Positions 52,671-61,720 of a stretch of DNA of 64,000 bases are shown here, one piece after another. The stretch spans positions 48,911 through 112,910 of the forward strand of contig NCRB01000002.1 of the NCBI GenBank assembly GCA_002894665.1, read 5' to 3'. The notes below the pieces were generated by a model that was given only the letters and a program-made list of their open reading frames with translations, had not been told where the DNA came from and searched no databases. Both the position numbers and the translations under genes were made by a program. Numbering within the stretch: position 1 is the stretch's first letter; the number at the start of each line of letters is the position of its first letter. Origin of the DNA: Salinivenus iranica. Its GTDB lineage: Bacteria; Bacteroidota; Rhodothermia; Rhodothermales; Salinibacteraceae.

Positions 52671-52757
52671 CTCGTTTCGGAGTGCGGGTGGCGAACCACG
52701 GGCCCCCGGGAGGCGCCATGCATTCGACTTTCGCAACTCGAATATCGACCTTGCCTC

Positions 52758-53207
52758 ATGGCAGACGAACTGAGCGTTGACATCGTGACCCCGGACGGCC
52801 GGGCATTCGAGGGCTCGGCCAACGGCGTGCGAGCACCGGGCGTGGAAGGATCGTTCGAGGTCCGCAACAACCACGCCCCAATGATCGCGGCGTTCGACAT
52901 CGGGCCGCTCATCGTGAAGACGACGGCCGCCCACGAGTACGCCGACATGCACGACGACCGGATCGTGTTTGCGACCAGCGGCGGCTTCCTGGAGATTGTC
53001 GACAACAACGTGACGGTGCTGGCGGAAACCGTCGAGCCCGCCTCCGAAATCGACGTGGAACGCGCCGAGAACGCCGAGAAGCGGGCCCTCCGTCGCCTCG
53101 AGAACGGCGTGCAGGGCGAGGCGCGGGAGAAGGCCGAGGAGGCCCTGGAGCGCGCCCGAAATCGCGCCCGCGTGGCGATGGGACAGGTGGGGTCCGGCCG
53201 GTCGTAG
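52758..53207 (+). CDS. atpC: ATP synthase F1 subunit epsilon
   Basis: 149 residues. The beta-sandwich (MADELSVDIVTPDGRAFEGSANGVRAPGVEGSFEVRNNHAPMIA) is typical. The C-terminal helix pair (ERAENAEKRALRRLENGVQGEAREKAEEALERARNR) is longer and more charged than in E. coli. It couples the rotor and regulates hydrolysis. It follows atpD on the same strand. Confidence 0.93.
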   Translation: MADELSVDIVTPDGRAFEGSANGVRAPGVEGSFEVRNNHAPMIAAFDIGPLIVKTTAAHEYADMHDDRIVFATSGGFLEIVDNNVTVLAETVEPASEIDVERAENAEKRALRRLENGVQGEAREKAEEALERARNRARVAMGQVGSGRS

Positions 53208-53361
53208 CCCCCCTTCCCCAGCTTTTCTTTCCTGCGCCCGATGGCCGCCCGCCGTCGGGCGTTTGCTATTTGGGGCCTGCACGGGCCCCACGGTCGACGT
53301 TCCGGACGCTACGTCCTACCTTCCCGGACGTGTGTCTCTTCCCCATTCACCGTTCGGTCCC

Positions 53362-55389
53362 ATGCGTGCGTGGCTGTTCGTCCTTCTCGTCTTCTGGGCC
53401 TTTCCGGCCGCGGGCCAGCCCCTCCCCGACCGCCCGGCCGACCAGCTGCTGTCTCGGCCCGCCCTGCAGGCCCTGGCGGAGGCCCAAACGGCCCGCGACA
53501 CCGCCGCCCTCCGCCGCGGCCTCGCGTCCGACACCCCAAGCGTCCAGGCGCGCGCCGCGTTCGGGCTCGCCTCCATCCCCGACACCACCGCGATCCCCAC
53601 CCTCACCGACCTGCTGGGGCACGGCGTGCCCGCCGTCCGCACCGACGCGGCCTTTGCCCTGGCCCAAATGCCTACGGCCACCGCGGCCGAGGCGCTGCTG
53701 GAGACGCTCCGGTTCGAGCGCCACCCCGAGATGCAGCGCCTCCTCATCCACGCCCTCGGCCGAACGGGCGACGAGTCCTCGCTGCGGGCCCTGCTCGACA
53801 TTGGTCTTCCCCCGGAGCGCGACGCCGACGTGGCCCTCGCCCTGGCCCGCTACGGCATGCGGGGGAGAACCGACTCGACCGGCACCGACTGGCTCACCGA
53901 GCACCTGACGGCCCCCAACGACTGGGCGCGCCGCAACGCCGCCTACGCGTTCGGTCGCCTCGAGGAGCTCGCCACCAACCGCCTCGGGCCGATCCGCACG
54001 GCCCTCGACGGCTACTCCCTCAACGACCCCGCCGCGATGCACCTGCTCCGCGCCCTGGGCCACGCGGAGGACTCCACCGACTCCCGCCGGATTGTGGACT
54101 GGCTCCGCTCGGCCCCCGACTGGCGCACGCGTGTTGAGGCCGCCCGTGCCCTGGCCCCCCGCCTCTCGTCGCCCCCGGCCCGCTCGTCCCTCCTCTCGGC
54201 CCTGGACGACGACCATCCCCTGGTGGCCCGCACCGCCGCCGAGACGCTCGCCGGCGCGGAGTGGTCGCCCCGACACACGCGCACGGTCGCGAACTGGCTC
54301 AACGCGAACCCCGACCGGTGGCGGATCATCGCCCCGCTGCTGCGCGGCCTTGCCCACAACGGACGGTCCTCCCTCGTCCTTCGCACCGTCGAGGACTGGC
54401 GGGCCGAGCGGGGGCCCGTCCCCTACGCCGCGGCCCTGCCCGCCCTGGCCCCGCTCGACACGGCACGGGCCGATACGCTCCTGGATGCGGCCCTCCGGCA
54501 CGACGACGTGCGCGTGGCCGCCGGGGCGGTGGAGGCCCTCGGGGCGCGCTGGGATCGGAGGCGTCCGGACAACGCCTCGGCCACCTTCCGCCGCCTCACA
54601 ACGGCGGCGCGGCGCGGCGACCCGGCCCTCCTCTACCGCGCCGCCCCCCTCCTGGCCGACTCGGCCTTCGCTCCCCTGGGCGCCGCCGACACCCTCGCCT
54701 CAGTCTACCGCACGCTCGCCACGCCCGACGACCTGGAGGGCATGACCTCGATCCTCGGGGCCCTCGGCACCCTGGGCGGAGCCCCCGCCGAACCCGTTCT
54801 CCGAGACGCCCTCCCCCATCCTCACCACGCCGTCCGACAGGCCGCGGCGCAGGGCCTCTCCACGGCCCTCGACACGACCGTTACGGCTGCCCCCACCCCG
54901 CTGCCGGACACGCCGCCTCTCGACTGGGACGCCCTCCAATCCCTGGGGCCCCACCCGCGCCTCGTGCTGGAAACGACCCGGGGCTCCCTCACGCTCGAAT
55001 TGAACACGGAGCAGGCCCCGCAAACCGTCCAGGCCATCACGCGATTTGCCCGCGAGGACCGCTACGACGGCGTGCCGTTCCACCGCGTAGTGCCCAACTT
55101 CGTGGTGCAGGGCGGCGACTTTGCCCGGCGCACCGGCTTCGGCGGCCCGGGATTCTTCCTCCGCACCGAACGTACGCGCATCGGGCACCGCCGCGGCACC
55201 CTCGGGATGGCCAGCGCCGGGACGGATACGGAAGGGAGCCAGTTCTTCGTGCCGCACAGCATGCAGCCGCACCTGGACGGCAACTACACCTCGTTCGGGC
55301 GCGTGGTGGACGGGATGGACGTGGTCGATCGGCTCCGCGTGAACGACCGAATCACCGACGCCCGTGTCGTGCCCACACGCAATCGATAA
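53362..55389 (+). CDS. Secreted HEAT-repeat protein with C-terminal cyclophilin domain
   Basis: 675 residues from MRAWLFVLLVFWAFPAAGQP, a signal peptide. HEAT-like helical repeats (ARAAFGLASIPDTTAIPTLTDLLGHGVPAVRTDAAFALAQM and several more) fill about 40-520. From about 534, LVLETTRGSLTLELNTEQAPQTVQ, FHRVVPNFVVQGGDFAR and GTLGMASAGTDTEGSQFFV make a complete cyclophilin-type peptidyl-prolyl isomerase. Cyclophilin appended to HEAT repeats suggests a periplasmic folding factor or scaffold. Its partner is unknown. Confidence 0.87.
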   Translation: MRAWLFVLLVFWAFPAAGQPLPDRPADQLLSRPALQALAEAQTARDTAALRRGLASDTPSVQARAAFGLASIPDTTAIPTLTDLLGHGVPAVRTDAAFALAQMPTATAAEALLETLRFERHPEMQRLLIHALGRTGDESSLRALLDIGLPPERDADVALALARYGMRGRTDSTGTDWLTEHLTAPNDWARRNAAYAFGRLEELATNRLGPIRTALDGYSLNDPAAMHLLRALGHAEDSTDSRRIVDWLRSAPDWRTRVEAARALAPRLSSPPARSSLLSALDDDHPLVARTAAETLAGAEWSPRHTRTVANWLNANPDRWRIIAPLLRGLAHNGRSSLVLRTVEDWRAERGPVPYAAALPALAPLDTARADTLLDAALRHDDVRVAAGAVEALGARWDRRRPDNASATFRRLTTAARRGDPALLYRAAPLLADSAFAPLGAADTLASVYRTLATPDDLEGMTSILGALGTLGGAPAEPVLRDALPHPHHAVRQAAAQGLSTALDTTVTAAPTPLPDTPPLDWDALQSLGPHPRLVLETTRGSLTLELNTEQAPQTVQAITRFAREDRYDGVPFHRVVPNFVVQGGDFARRTGFGGPGFFLRTERTRIGHRRGTLGMASAGTDTEGSQFFVPHSMQPHLDGNYTSFGRVVDGMDVVDRLRVNDRITDARVVPTRNR

Positions 55390-55400
55390 CCTTTGACCGT

Positions 55401-56564
55401 ATGACGCTCGACGACCTCCCCACGCCCGCCCTCCTCGTGGATCGTCCGCGCCTGGACCGCAACCTGGACCGCATGCAGGCGACCGCCGAGGCGAACAACG
55501 TGGCGCTGCGCCCCCACATCAAAACCCACAAGTCCGTCGCCCTCGCCCGGCGGCAGCGGGCCCGAGGGGCCGAGGGGCTGACCGTCGCCACCGTGGCCGA
55601 GGCCGAAACCTTCGTCGAGGCCGGCGTCTCCGACGTGCGGGTGGCCTACCCCGTCACGGGCCGCGACAAGCACGCGCGCCTGCGGCACCTCCGCGACGAC
55701 GCCACGCTCTCGTTTACCGTCGACACCCTGGCGGGGGCGGAGCAGGCCGCGGCGGCCTATCCGGCCCGCGCCCCCGTCGACGTGCTCCTGGAGGTGGACG
55801 TGGGGCACGGGCGCTGCGGCGTGCACTGGTCCGACGACGCCCAGGCCGTGCGGGTGGCGCGCGCCATTGCCGGGGCGAAGGAACTCCACCTTGCCGGCAT
55901 TTTGACCCACGCCGGGCAGGCTTACAACGGCCCCGCCGACACTCAGACCGAGGCCGAGGCGCTGGCCCAATCGGCCCGCCACGAGCGCGACCGCATGCTG
56001 TCGGTGGCCGCCGCGCTGGCCGATGCGGAAGGGACGGGCGTCACGCCAGACGCGTTCGAGATCAGCATCGGCTCTACGCCCACGATGGCGGCGTTTGAGA
56101 ACGCAGAGCACGAGGGCTTCCGCGTGACGGAGATCCGCCCCGGCAACTACGTGGTGAACGACGCCATGCAGGTGGCCCTCGGCGCCGCGTCGCTCGACGC
56201 CTGCGCCCTCACCGTGTGCACCACGGTGGTGAGCGTGCAAGAGAAGCCGGACGGGCCCGCCCGCGCCTTCGTGGACGCCGGGAAGAAGGTGTTCACCACG
56301 GACACGGGCTACGGAACGGACGGATACGGCACAGTGCTTGCGCCCACGCACAGCCGGCAGGCCCACCCGGAGCTCCGGCTTGCCCACCTGTCGGAGGAAC
56401 ACGGGTGGCTGGACGGCGTCCATCCAGATCATTTATCGGTCGGCGATCGTCTTCAGATCGTGCCCAACCACGCCTGCGTTACCTTCAACAATCAGAACCA
56501 GATCCACGTCATAGACGATGACGCCGTCGTCGACACGTGGTCAATCGATGCTCGCGGGGGGTAA
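55401..56564 (+). CDS. D-threonine aldolase/D-serine dehydratase-like PLP enzyme
   Basis: 387 residues. The alanine-racemase-type barrel starts LPTPALLVDRPRLDRNL; RPHIKTHKS holds the PLP lysine, EVDVGHGRCG and ILTHAGQAY are barrel strands. PNHACVTFNNQ near the C-terminus supplies the His/Cys metal ligands of this fold-III family. It cleaves or dehydrates a D-hydroxy-amino acid; D-threonine and D-serine cannot be told apart from sequence by eye. The start lies 11 bases after the cyclophilin stop, so the genes are co-transcribed. Confidence 0.85.
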   Translation: MTLDDLPTPALLVDRPRLDRNLDRMQATAEANNVALRPHIKTHKSVALARRQRARGAEGLTVATVAEAETFVEAGVSDVRVAYPVTGRDKHARLRHLRDDATLSFTVDTLAGAEQAAAAYPARAPVDVLLEVDVGHGRCGVHWSDDAQAVRVARAIAGAKELHLAGILTHAGQAYNGPADTQTEAEALAQSARHERDRMLSVAAALADAEGTGVTPDAFEISIGSTPTMAAFENAEHEGFRVTEIRPGNYVVNDAMQVALGAASLDACALTVCTTVVSVQEKPDGPARAFVDAGKKVFTTDTGYGTDGYGTVLAPTHSRQAHPELRLAHLSEEHGWLDGVHPDHLSVGDRLQIVPNHACVTFNNQNQIHVIDDDAVVDTWSIDARGG

Positions 56565-56594
56565 GTCCCCCGCCTCGTCCGTTGCGTTCCTCCT

Positions 56595-56996
56595 ATGATT
56601 CAGTACCGCCTCCAGTCGTCCCCTCCGCACCTGCGCATTGACCTTACCGACACCGTGTCCCGGGACGAGGTGCGACGGGAACTCGCTCCCCTCCCCGACG
56701 ACCTGACCACCGTGCCGGAGGGATTCGTGGCCCTGGTCGTGTACCCGGACCTCCACCTGATCGAGGAGGACGCGGTGGGGCCATTGTACTACGCCGTCAC
56801 ACACCTGCTGCACGCGCAGCCCGCCCGTTGCGTGTTCGTCAACGGCGGCCATCACACCCACCCCGGCCTGCGCGAATACATCGAGCGGCTGGCCCGCGAC
56901 GGGCAGGTCGTGTTTGTCGAAACCGAGGCCGACGCCCTCCAGCACATCGAGCCGCTTCGTACCTCCCGTCGTTCGTCCTCCGGCTCCGCCGCGTAG
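56595..56996 (+). CDS. Small protein of unknown function
   Basis: 133 residues. A mixed alpha/beta profile with FVALVVYPDLHLIEEDAVGPLYYAVTHLL and PARCVFVNGGHHTHPGLREYI, ending in a low-complexity tail. It recalls STAS-like folds, but I cannot assign a family. It lies between the D-threonine aldolase-like gene (30 bases) and the CCA-type enzyme, same strand. Confidence 0.6.
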   Translation: MIQYRLQSSPPHLRIDLTDTVSRDEVRRELAPLPDDLTTVPEGFVALVVYPDLHLIEEDAVGPLYYAVTHLLHAQPARCVFVNGGHHTHPGLREYIERLARDGQVVFVETEADALQHIEPLRTSRRSSSGSAA

Positions 56997-57096
56997 CCCG
57001 GCGAAATGCGAGCGAAAACGTCCCGCCGAACGAACGGGCGACGACGGGCGTCTGTACGTACCGCGACGCATTCGCTTTCACTACGCCCGCGGCGGC

Positions 57097-58803
57097 ATGA
57101 CGGAGGCCCTTTCGTACACGGACGTCGACTCGCTCGCCCCCCTCCTGGACGAGGTGCCCTACGAGGAGGTGCTGCGCACCATTGGGCGCGTGGCCGTGCA
57201 GGAAGGCATCGAGGCCTACGCCGTGGGCGGCATGGTGCGCGACGTGCTCCTAGGACGCTCGACCACCGACCTCGACTTTGTGACCGTGGGGGCCGACACG
57301 GGGATCGCGCTGGCCGAAGCCGTGGCCGAGGCCCTTGGGGGCTACACCGCCCACGTGTACCCCAAGTTCGGCACCGCGGCGATCCGACTCCCCGCCGCGG
57401 ACGCCCTTCCGGACAACCACCCCGACGCCCCCCTCGTCCTGGAGTTCGTGGCCGCCCGCACAGAAAGCTATCGCTCCCACTCGCGGAAACCAAAGGTAGA
57501 GGCCGGCACGCTGGAGGACGACCAGTACCGCCGCGACTTTACGGTGAACGCGATGGCGATTCACCTCACGCCCGATCGCTTCGGGGATCTCATCGACCCG
57601 TTCGACGGGCGGCGCGACCTGGAGCGGGGCCTCATCGACACGCCGCTCGACCCGGAGGACACCTTCGAGGACGACCCCCTCCGCATGATCCGGGCCGCCC
57701 GCTTCGCCACCCAGTTGGAGTTCTGGCTGTCGGACCGCGTCTTCGAGGCGATGGGCACGCAGGCCGAGCGCGTGGAGATCCTGAGCCAGGAGCGCATCAC
57801 CGAGGAGCTCCACAAGATCCTGGAGGCCGACACCCCCTCCATCGGCTTCAAAAAGCTGGAGGCCACCGGCGTCCTGCCCCACGTCATGCCCGAAATCCAG
57901 CGCCTGAAGGGCGTGGACGTGGTCAACGGCTGCGACCACAAGGACAACTTCTACCACACGCTGGAGGTGCTCGACAATCTCGCCGAGCGGACCTCGGACC
58001 GCCCCGGCGAGGACACCCGCTGGCTTCGGTGGGCGGCCCTCCTCCACGACATCGCCAAGCCGAAGACCAAGCGCTTCGACCCGGACAGCGGCTGGACCTT
58101 CCACGGCCACGAGGACGTGGGCGCCCGCATGATTCCCGATCTCTTCCGCAAGTGGCGCCTGCCCACCGACGAGCGACTGGACTACGTGCAGAAACTCGTC
58201 CGATTGCACCTGCGCCCCATCGCGCTGGCCGACGAGGAGGTGACCGACTCCGCCGTCCGCCGCCTGCTCTACGAGGCGGGCGACGACATCGACGACCTCA
58301 TGACGCTGGTCCGCTCAGACGTGACCTCGAACAACCCGAACCGGCGCGAGCGGTACCAGCGCGCCTTCGATCGGGTGGAGGAGAAGATGCGGATCGTGGA
58401 GGAGAAGGACCGCCTCCGCAACTTTGAGCCGCCGGTGGACGGGTACGAGATCATGAAGACGCTCGGGATCGAGGAGGGGGTGGCCGTAGGCATCGCCAAG
58501 ACGTGGATCCGCGAGGCCATCCTCGACGGCGAGATTGCCAACGAGCACGATGCGGCCTTCGACTACCTCATGGACATCAAGGACGAGGCCCTTCGCCGCG
58601 GCGATCTGTTTGAGACGATGCAGGCCCGCCTGGAGGGCCCGGAGAACCGGGCGCTGGGGGCGATCAAGGAGGTCGTGTTCGAGGACCCGGACCTGCCGGA
58701 CGACCGCGAGGCCGCGCTGGCGGTGCTGGAAGGGGTGAAAGAGGAGGTGCTGGCCGACGCTGAAGACGCGCCCTCCGGACAGGCGGACGACGCCGCCGAA
58801 TGA
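57097..58803 (+). CDS. CCA tRNA nucleotidyltransferase/poly(A) polymerase with HD domain
   Basis: 568 residues from MTEALSYTDVDSLAPLLDEV. YAVGGMVRDVLLGRSTTDLDFVTVG is the nucleotidyltransferase motif with the DxD metals. DPEDTFEDDPLRMIRAARFATQLEF is the nucleotide-recognition neck. WAALLHDIAKPKTKRF and HGHEDVGARM are an HD phosphohydrolase domain, followed by a long helical tail (to 568). It repairs or adds CCA at tRNA ends; poly(A) polymerase activity is possible in this family. Confidence 0.9.
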   Translation: MTEALSYTDVDSLAPLLDEVPYEEVLRTIGRVAVQEGIEAYAVGGMVRDVLLGRSTTDLDFVTVGADTGIALAEAVAEALGGYTAHVYPKFGTAAIRLPAADALPDNHPDAPLVLEFVAARTESYRSHSRKPKVEAGTLEDDQYRRDFTVNAMAIHLTPDRFGDLIDPFDGRRDLERGLIDTPLDPEDTFEDDPLRMIRAARFATQLEFWLSDRVFEAMGTQAERVEILSQERITEELHKILEADTPSIGFKKLEATGVLPHVMPEIQRLKGVDVVNGCDHKDNFYHTLEVLDNLAERTSDRPGEDTRWLRWAALLHDIAKPKTKRFDPDSGWTFHGHEDVGARMIPDLFRKWRLPTDERLDYVQKLVRLHLRPIALADEEVTDSAVRRLLYEAGDDIDDLMTLVRSDVTSNNPNRRERYQRAFDRVEEKMRIVEEKDRLRNFEPPVDGYEIMKTLGIEEGVAVGIAKTWIREAILDGEIANEHDAAFDYLMDIKDEALRRGDLFETMQARLEGPENRALGAIKEVVFEDPDLPDDREAALAVLEGVKEEVLADAEDAPSGQADDAAE

Positions 58804-58896
58804 CCGGTGCGGCCGGGCCCGCGCCAGCGCGTCGGGGGCAATCGTGGTCCCCGCTCCCCAACGGCGGGACATCGGGCCGAAATCAAGACACGGATC

Positions 58897-58921
58897 GGCC
58901 GCAGGCCCCGTTCGTGCGGCC
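58897..58921 (+). terminator. Hairpin between convergent CCA and glpA-like genes
   Basis: GGCCGCA and TGCGGCC arms with an 11-base loop, followed by TCGTTTG. The T run is weak; a bidirectional terminator is plausible given the convergent genes. Confidence 0.35.
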
Positions 58922-58962
58922 TCGTTTGTGAGGCCCTGCCGCGACACCAGATCCGCCGCTCG

Positions 58963-60186
58963 TCAGCCCTGCTCTACGACACCTGCATCGGTCGGCCCCT
59001 GCCCGTCATAGGCCGCAACGAACGCATCGAGTTGGTCGGGCTGATCGGCTCCCGGGAGCGGGCGAGTGGCCGTCTCGCACGCTTCCTCTACGCCCAGCTT
59101 GTTGCAGACGAGGTCGGAGGCCGCCTCGGCCATCTGACGGTAGGTTGTCAGCTTGCCGCCAACGACGCTGACGAAATTGTCGACCCCGTCGGCGGCGTGG
59201 TCCAGGGTGAAGAACCCCCGCGAGATGCCGCGTCGTTCGCCCTTCTTCTCATCCGGGGCGTACAGCGGCCGCACGCCCCACCACGTGCGTACCGTCGGGG
59301 CGTCAGCCACAGGGGGCAGCATCGCGGCGCACTCCCGGAAGGACACGTCCACCTCCCACTCGGCCTTCTCATAATCGTCCGGGTCCGACACCGGCACGCT
59401 CGTGGTGCCGAGCACCACCTCCCCGTCGTGCGGCACAACAATGTCTCCGTCGTCCGGGTCGCGGCATCGATTGAGCGCCGGGCCCAGGCCGTCGTACTCC
59501 ACCGAAATCATCACGCCCCGCGACGGCGCCATCTCCACGGAAACGCCAGCCATCGCCCCCACCGATCCCGCCCAGGCCCCCGTCGCGTTCACGACGTACG
59601 CAGGCTCGACCGTCGTGTCGACCGCTCCACCAATCCTCGCCTTCACGATTCGCCCCCCTTCAACGACCAGGTCTTCGAGAGGCGCGTGCGGCCGAACAAA
59701 CCCACCGTGGGCCTCGGCGTCGGCGGCGTTGGCGGCACTGAGGCGCGACGGATAGATCACCCCGTCGGGCACCCACATTGCCCGCTCTACCGCATCCGAT
59801 AAATCCGGCACGCGCGCCTGGGCCTCCGCCGCGCTGAGCAGGTCCGTCTCGATTCCAATCGCATCGCAGGCGGCCCGCTTCTCCTCGAAGTATTCCGGGT
59901 CATCGCCGGCCAGTTGAACGAATAGGCCGCCGGTGTTGCGGATGCACGCCCCGGCGATGGAACGAAGGGTCCGATTTTCCGCGATGCACTCCTCCGCCCC
60001 CACCGCATCGGCCTCCGCGTAGCGGGCCCCGCTGTGGAGCAGGCCATGAGAGCGGCTGGAGGCTCCACTGGAGAGCCCGTGTCGCTCCACGAGCAACACC
60101 TCTACCCCGCGCAACGCAAGGTCGCGGGCAATGCCAGTGCCGGTGGCGCCGCCCCCAACGACGAGGACCGTAGGAGATCGTGTCAT
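58963..60186 (-). CDS. FAD-dependent glycerol-3-phosphate dehydrogenase-like protein (GlpA type)
   Basis: 407 residues. VLVVGGGATGTGIARDLALRG binds FAD and GLLHSGARYAEADAVGAEECIAEN with GGLFVQLAGDDPEYFEEK follow, the wording of anaerobic GlpA. AYVVNATGAWAGSVGAMAG and VVGGKLTTYRQMAE close the fold. From memory the closest style is haloarchaeal GlpA1, which continues for another 150 or so residues with a BFD-like [2Fe-2S] domain; that part is missing here. Transfer from haloarchaea is inference. GlpB/GlpC are not present. Confidence 0.85.
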   Translation of the reverse strand: MTRSPTVLVVGGGATGTGIARDLALRGVEVLLVERHGLSSGASSRSHGLLHSGARYAEADAVGAEECIAENRTLRSIAGACIRNTGGLFVQLAGDDPEYFEEKRAACDAIGIETDLLSAAEAQARVPDLSDAVERAMWVPDGVIYPSRLSAANAADAEAHGGFVRPHAPLEDLVVEGGRIVKARIGGAVDTTVEPAYVVNATGAWAGSVGAMAGVSVEMAPSRGVMISVEYDGLGPALNRCRDPDDGDIVVPHDGEVVLGTTSVPVSDPDDYEKAEWEVDVSFRECAAMLPPVADAPTVRTWWGVRPLYAPDEKKGERRGISRGFFTLDHAADGVDNFVSVVGGKLTTYRQMAEAASDLVCNKLGVEEACETATRPLPGADQPDQLDAFVAAYDGQGPTDAGVVEQG

Positions 60187-60385
60187 CTGAAGAGAAGGTC
60201 AATGAGCGAGCGGGCAGCGGCCCCGGACACCCGCAATCGACCGCGGCTCCCACGGTCGTCCGCGCTGCCTCTCTGTCGGTGCGGAGAACAAGTATTCTGT
60301 GAAGCACCCACACCTGTCCGTCCGCGGAGAGTTGAGAAGGGCTCGTAACAGGAGCCCCTGCCCCGGCAGGCCCACCCAATACGTT

Positions 60386-60413
60386 ACACGCCCCCCCACA
60401 CCCCTGGGCGTGT
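60386..60413. promoter_or_regulatory. ACACGCCC-N12-GGGCGTGT inverted repeat
   Basis: Perfect 8-bp arms between the SDR stop and the GlpA-like start (same strand). It may be an SDR terminator hairpin or an operator; there is no T run. A second short hairpin GGGCTC/GAGCCC lies at 60339-60357. Confidence 0.35.
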
Positions 60414-60470
60414 CCACTACAGAATCTGGGTCTGTGATTCGCCGAAGGGGACTCAGGACCTCGTTCGCGC

Positions 60471-61391
60471 CTACGGGCCCCGGCGCGCCCCGACGTCGCC
60501 CAGCGGGACCTGGATGTCCAACATCTCCGCGCTCCGATCCCATAGATGCGCAGCGGCCCCGGGATCCTGTGCGGCGTTCGACGGCGAGGCGGGGGACTGT
60601 CCCGAAAAGTACCGCCCCGAGACGCCCGCCGTATCCGGGGAGAGGGCCACGTGCAGAAGCTCCGCGGCCCCGTCGGCCACCGAAGACGTCCCCGGCACCC
60701 CCCCGAGCATTCGAAACAGCCCCGAGAGCGGCCCGGGCAGGAACCGCCCAAACTGGCTTCCGGGGACGAATCCGGGGTGGACGCTGTTCGACACGACGGG
60801 GCGGCCCGCCGACTCCAGGCGGCGAGCCAGCTCCGACGCAAACAGTACGTTTGCAAGCTTCGAATGAGCGTAGGCCCCCATTCCGGAATATCCGTCGATG
60901 GTGTGCACACGATCGAGGTCGAACTGGGCGCCGCGGTGGGCATCGGAGGCGGTCGTGACGATGCGGGCGCCCTCGCGCACGTGATCGAGCAGGGCGGCAG
61001 TCAGCAGGTATGGGGCCAGGTGATTCACGTAGAACGTGCGCTCAATTCCTTCCACACGGTGGCCCTGCCGAAACAGTCCCCCAGCGTTGTTAAGCAGAAG
61101 ATCGAGGCCGTTGGTGTTTGCCCGAACGGCCGCCGCCAACGCCCGAATCTCTCCGGTTTTCGTGAAGTCGGCCGCGACGAACGTGGCCGTCCCCCCCTCC
61201 TCGCGGATGCCCTCCACGACCGCCTCTCCCGCCTGACGGTCGCGGCCGTGCACGATCACCTCGGCCCCGAGCCGCCCCAGCGCATGTGCCGCCACACGGC
61301 CGATGCCGCTCGTAGAGCCGGTGACGAGGGCCACCTGACCCGTGCAGTCGATGTCCGTAACGTCGGCGAGAGACTCAGGGCGTGCACTCAT
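60471..61391 (-). CDS. Short-chain dehydrogenase (retinol dehydrogenase-like)
   Basis: 306 residues from MSARPESLADVTDIDCTG; the frame upstream reads through a palindrome. TGSTSGIGR binds NAD(P), LLLNNAGG is the NNAG motif, and YAHSKLANVLFASEL has the YxxxK catalytic pair with the Ser upstream. The C-terminal region resembles retinol/protochlorophyllide reductase-like SDRs. Substrate unknown. Confidence 0.88.
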   Translation of the reverse strand: MSARPESLADVTDIDCTGQVALVTGSTSGIGRVAAHALGRLGAEVIVHGRDRQAGEAVVEGIREEGGTATFVAADFTKTGEIRALAAAVRANTNGLDLLLNNAGGLFRQGHRVEGIERTFYVNHLAPYLLTAALLDHVREGARIVTTASDAHRGAQFDLDRVHTIDGYSGMGAYAHSKLANVLFASELARRLESAGRPVVSNSVHPGFVPGSQFGRFLPGPLSGLFRMLGGVPGTSSVADGAAELLHVALSPDTAGVSGRYFSGQSPASPSNAAQDPGAAAHLWDRSAEMLDIQVPLGDVGARRGP

Positions 61392-61445
61392 TGAACGGTT
61401 GGGGAAGAAAAGCAGAAGGAAGAACGGGACGGTGGCGCTACGTAC

Positions 61446-61461
61446 CGTTGCCGCGGCAACG
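61446..61461. promoter_or_regulatory. 16-bp perfect palindrome upstream of the SDR
   Basis: CGTTGCCGCGGCAACG lies 55 bases before the SDR start, suggesting a dimeric regulator such as a TetR-family protein. No such regulator gene is nearby. The remainder of 61392-61720 shows no gene. Confidence 0.45.
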
Positions 61462-61628
61462 TGGGGAGTAGCGGTTGTACTCGGCGGCCCGGTCCGGGGA
61501 ATCCGCACGCCTTGTGTTGTTCTCCGGTCGGGGCCGGAACCGCCGAGGGCAATGTCTCCGGTGCATCGGCGAATTGCGAGTGCGCGCTATTCGAGCGTTC
61601 TGAATGCTTGCACGAGCCCGGATGGGCT

Positions 61629-61681
61629 GATTTCCCTCATTGTCCGCTCTCTCAGAGGAGTAGTGGTAATGTAACAACTGT
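61629..61681. repeat. 53-bp sequence, copy 1 of a diverged pair
   Basis: It aligns without gaps to 62530-62582 at 36 of 53 positions and ends in the identical GTAACAACTGT. The pair flanks the DUF4864 gene in direct orientation. Confidence 0.45.
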
Positions 61682-61720
61682 GAGGCGGGGGCCGGGTCCT
61701 CCCGTCTCGAAGGCCCATGT

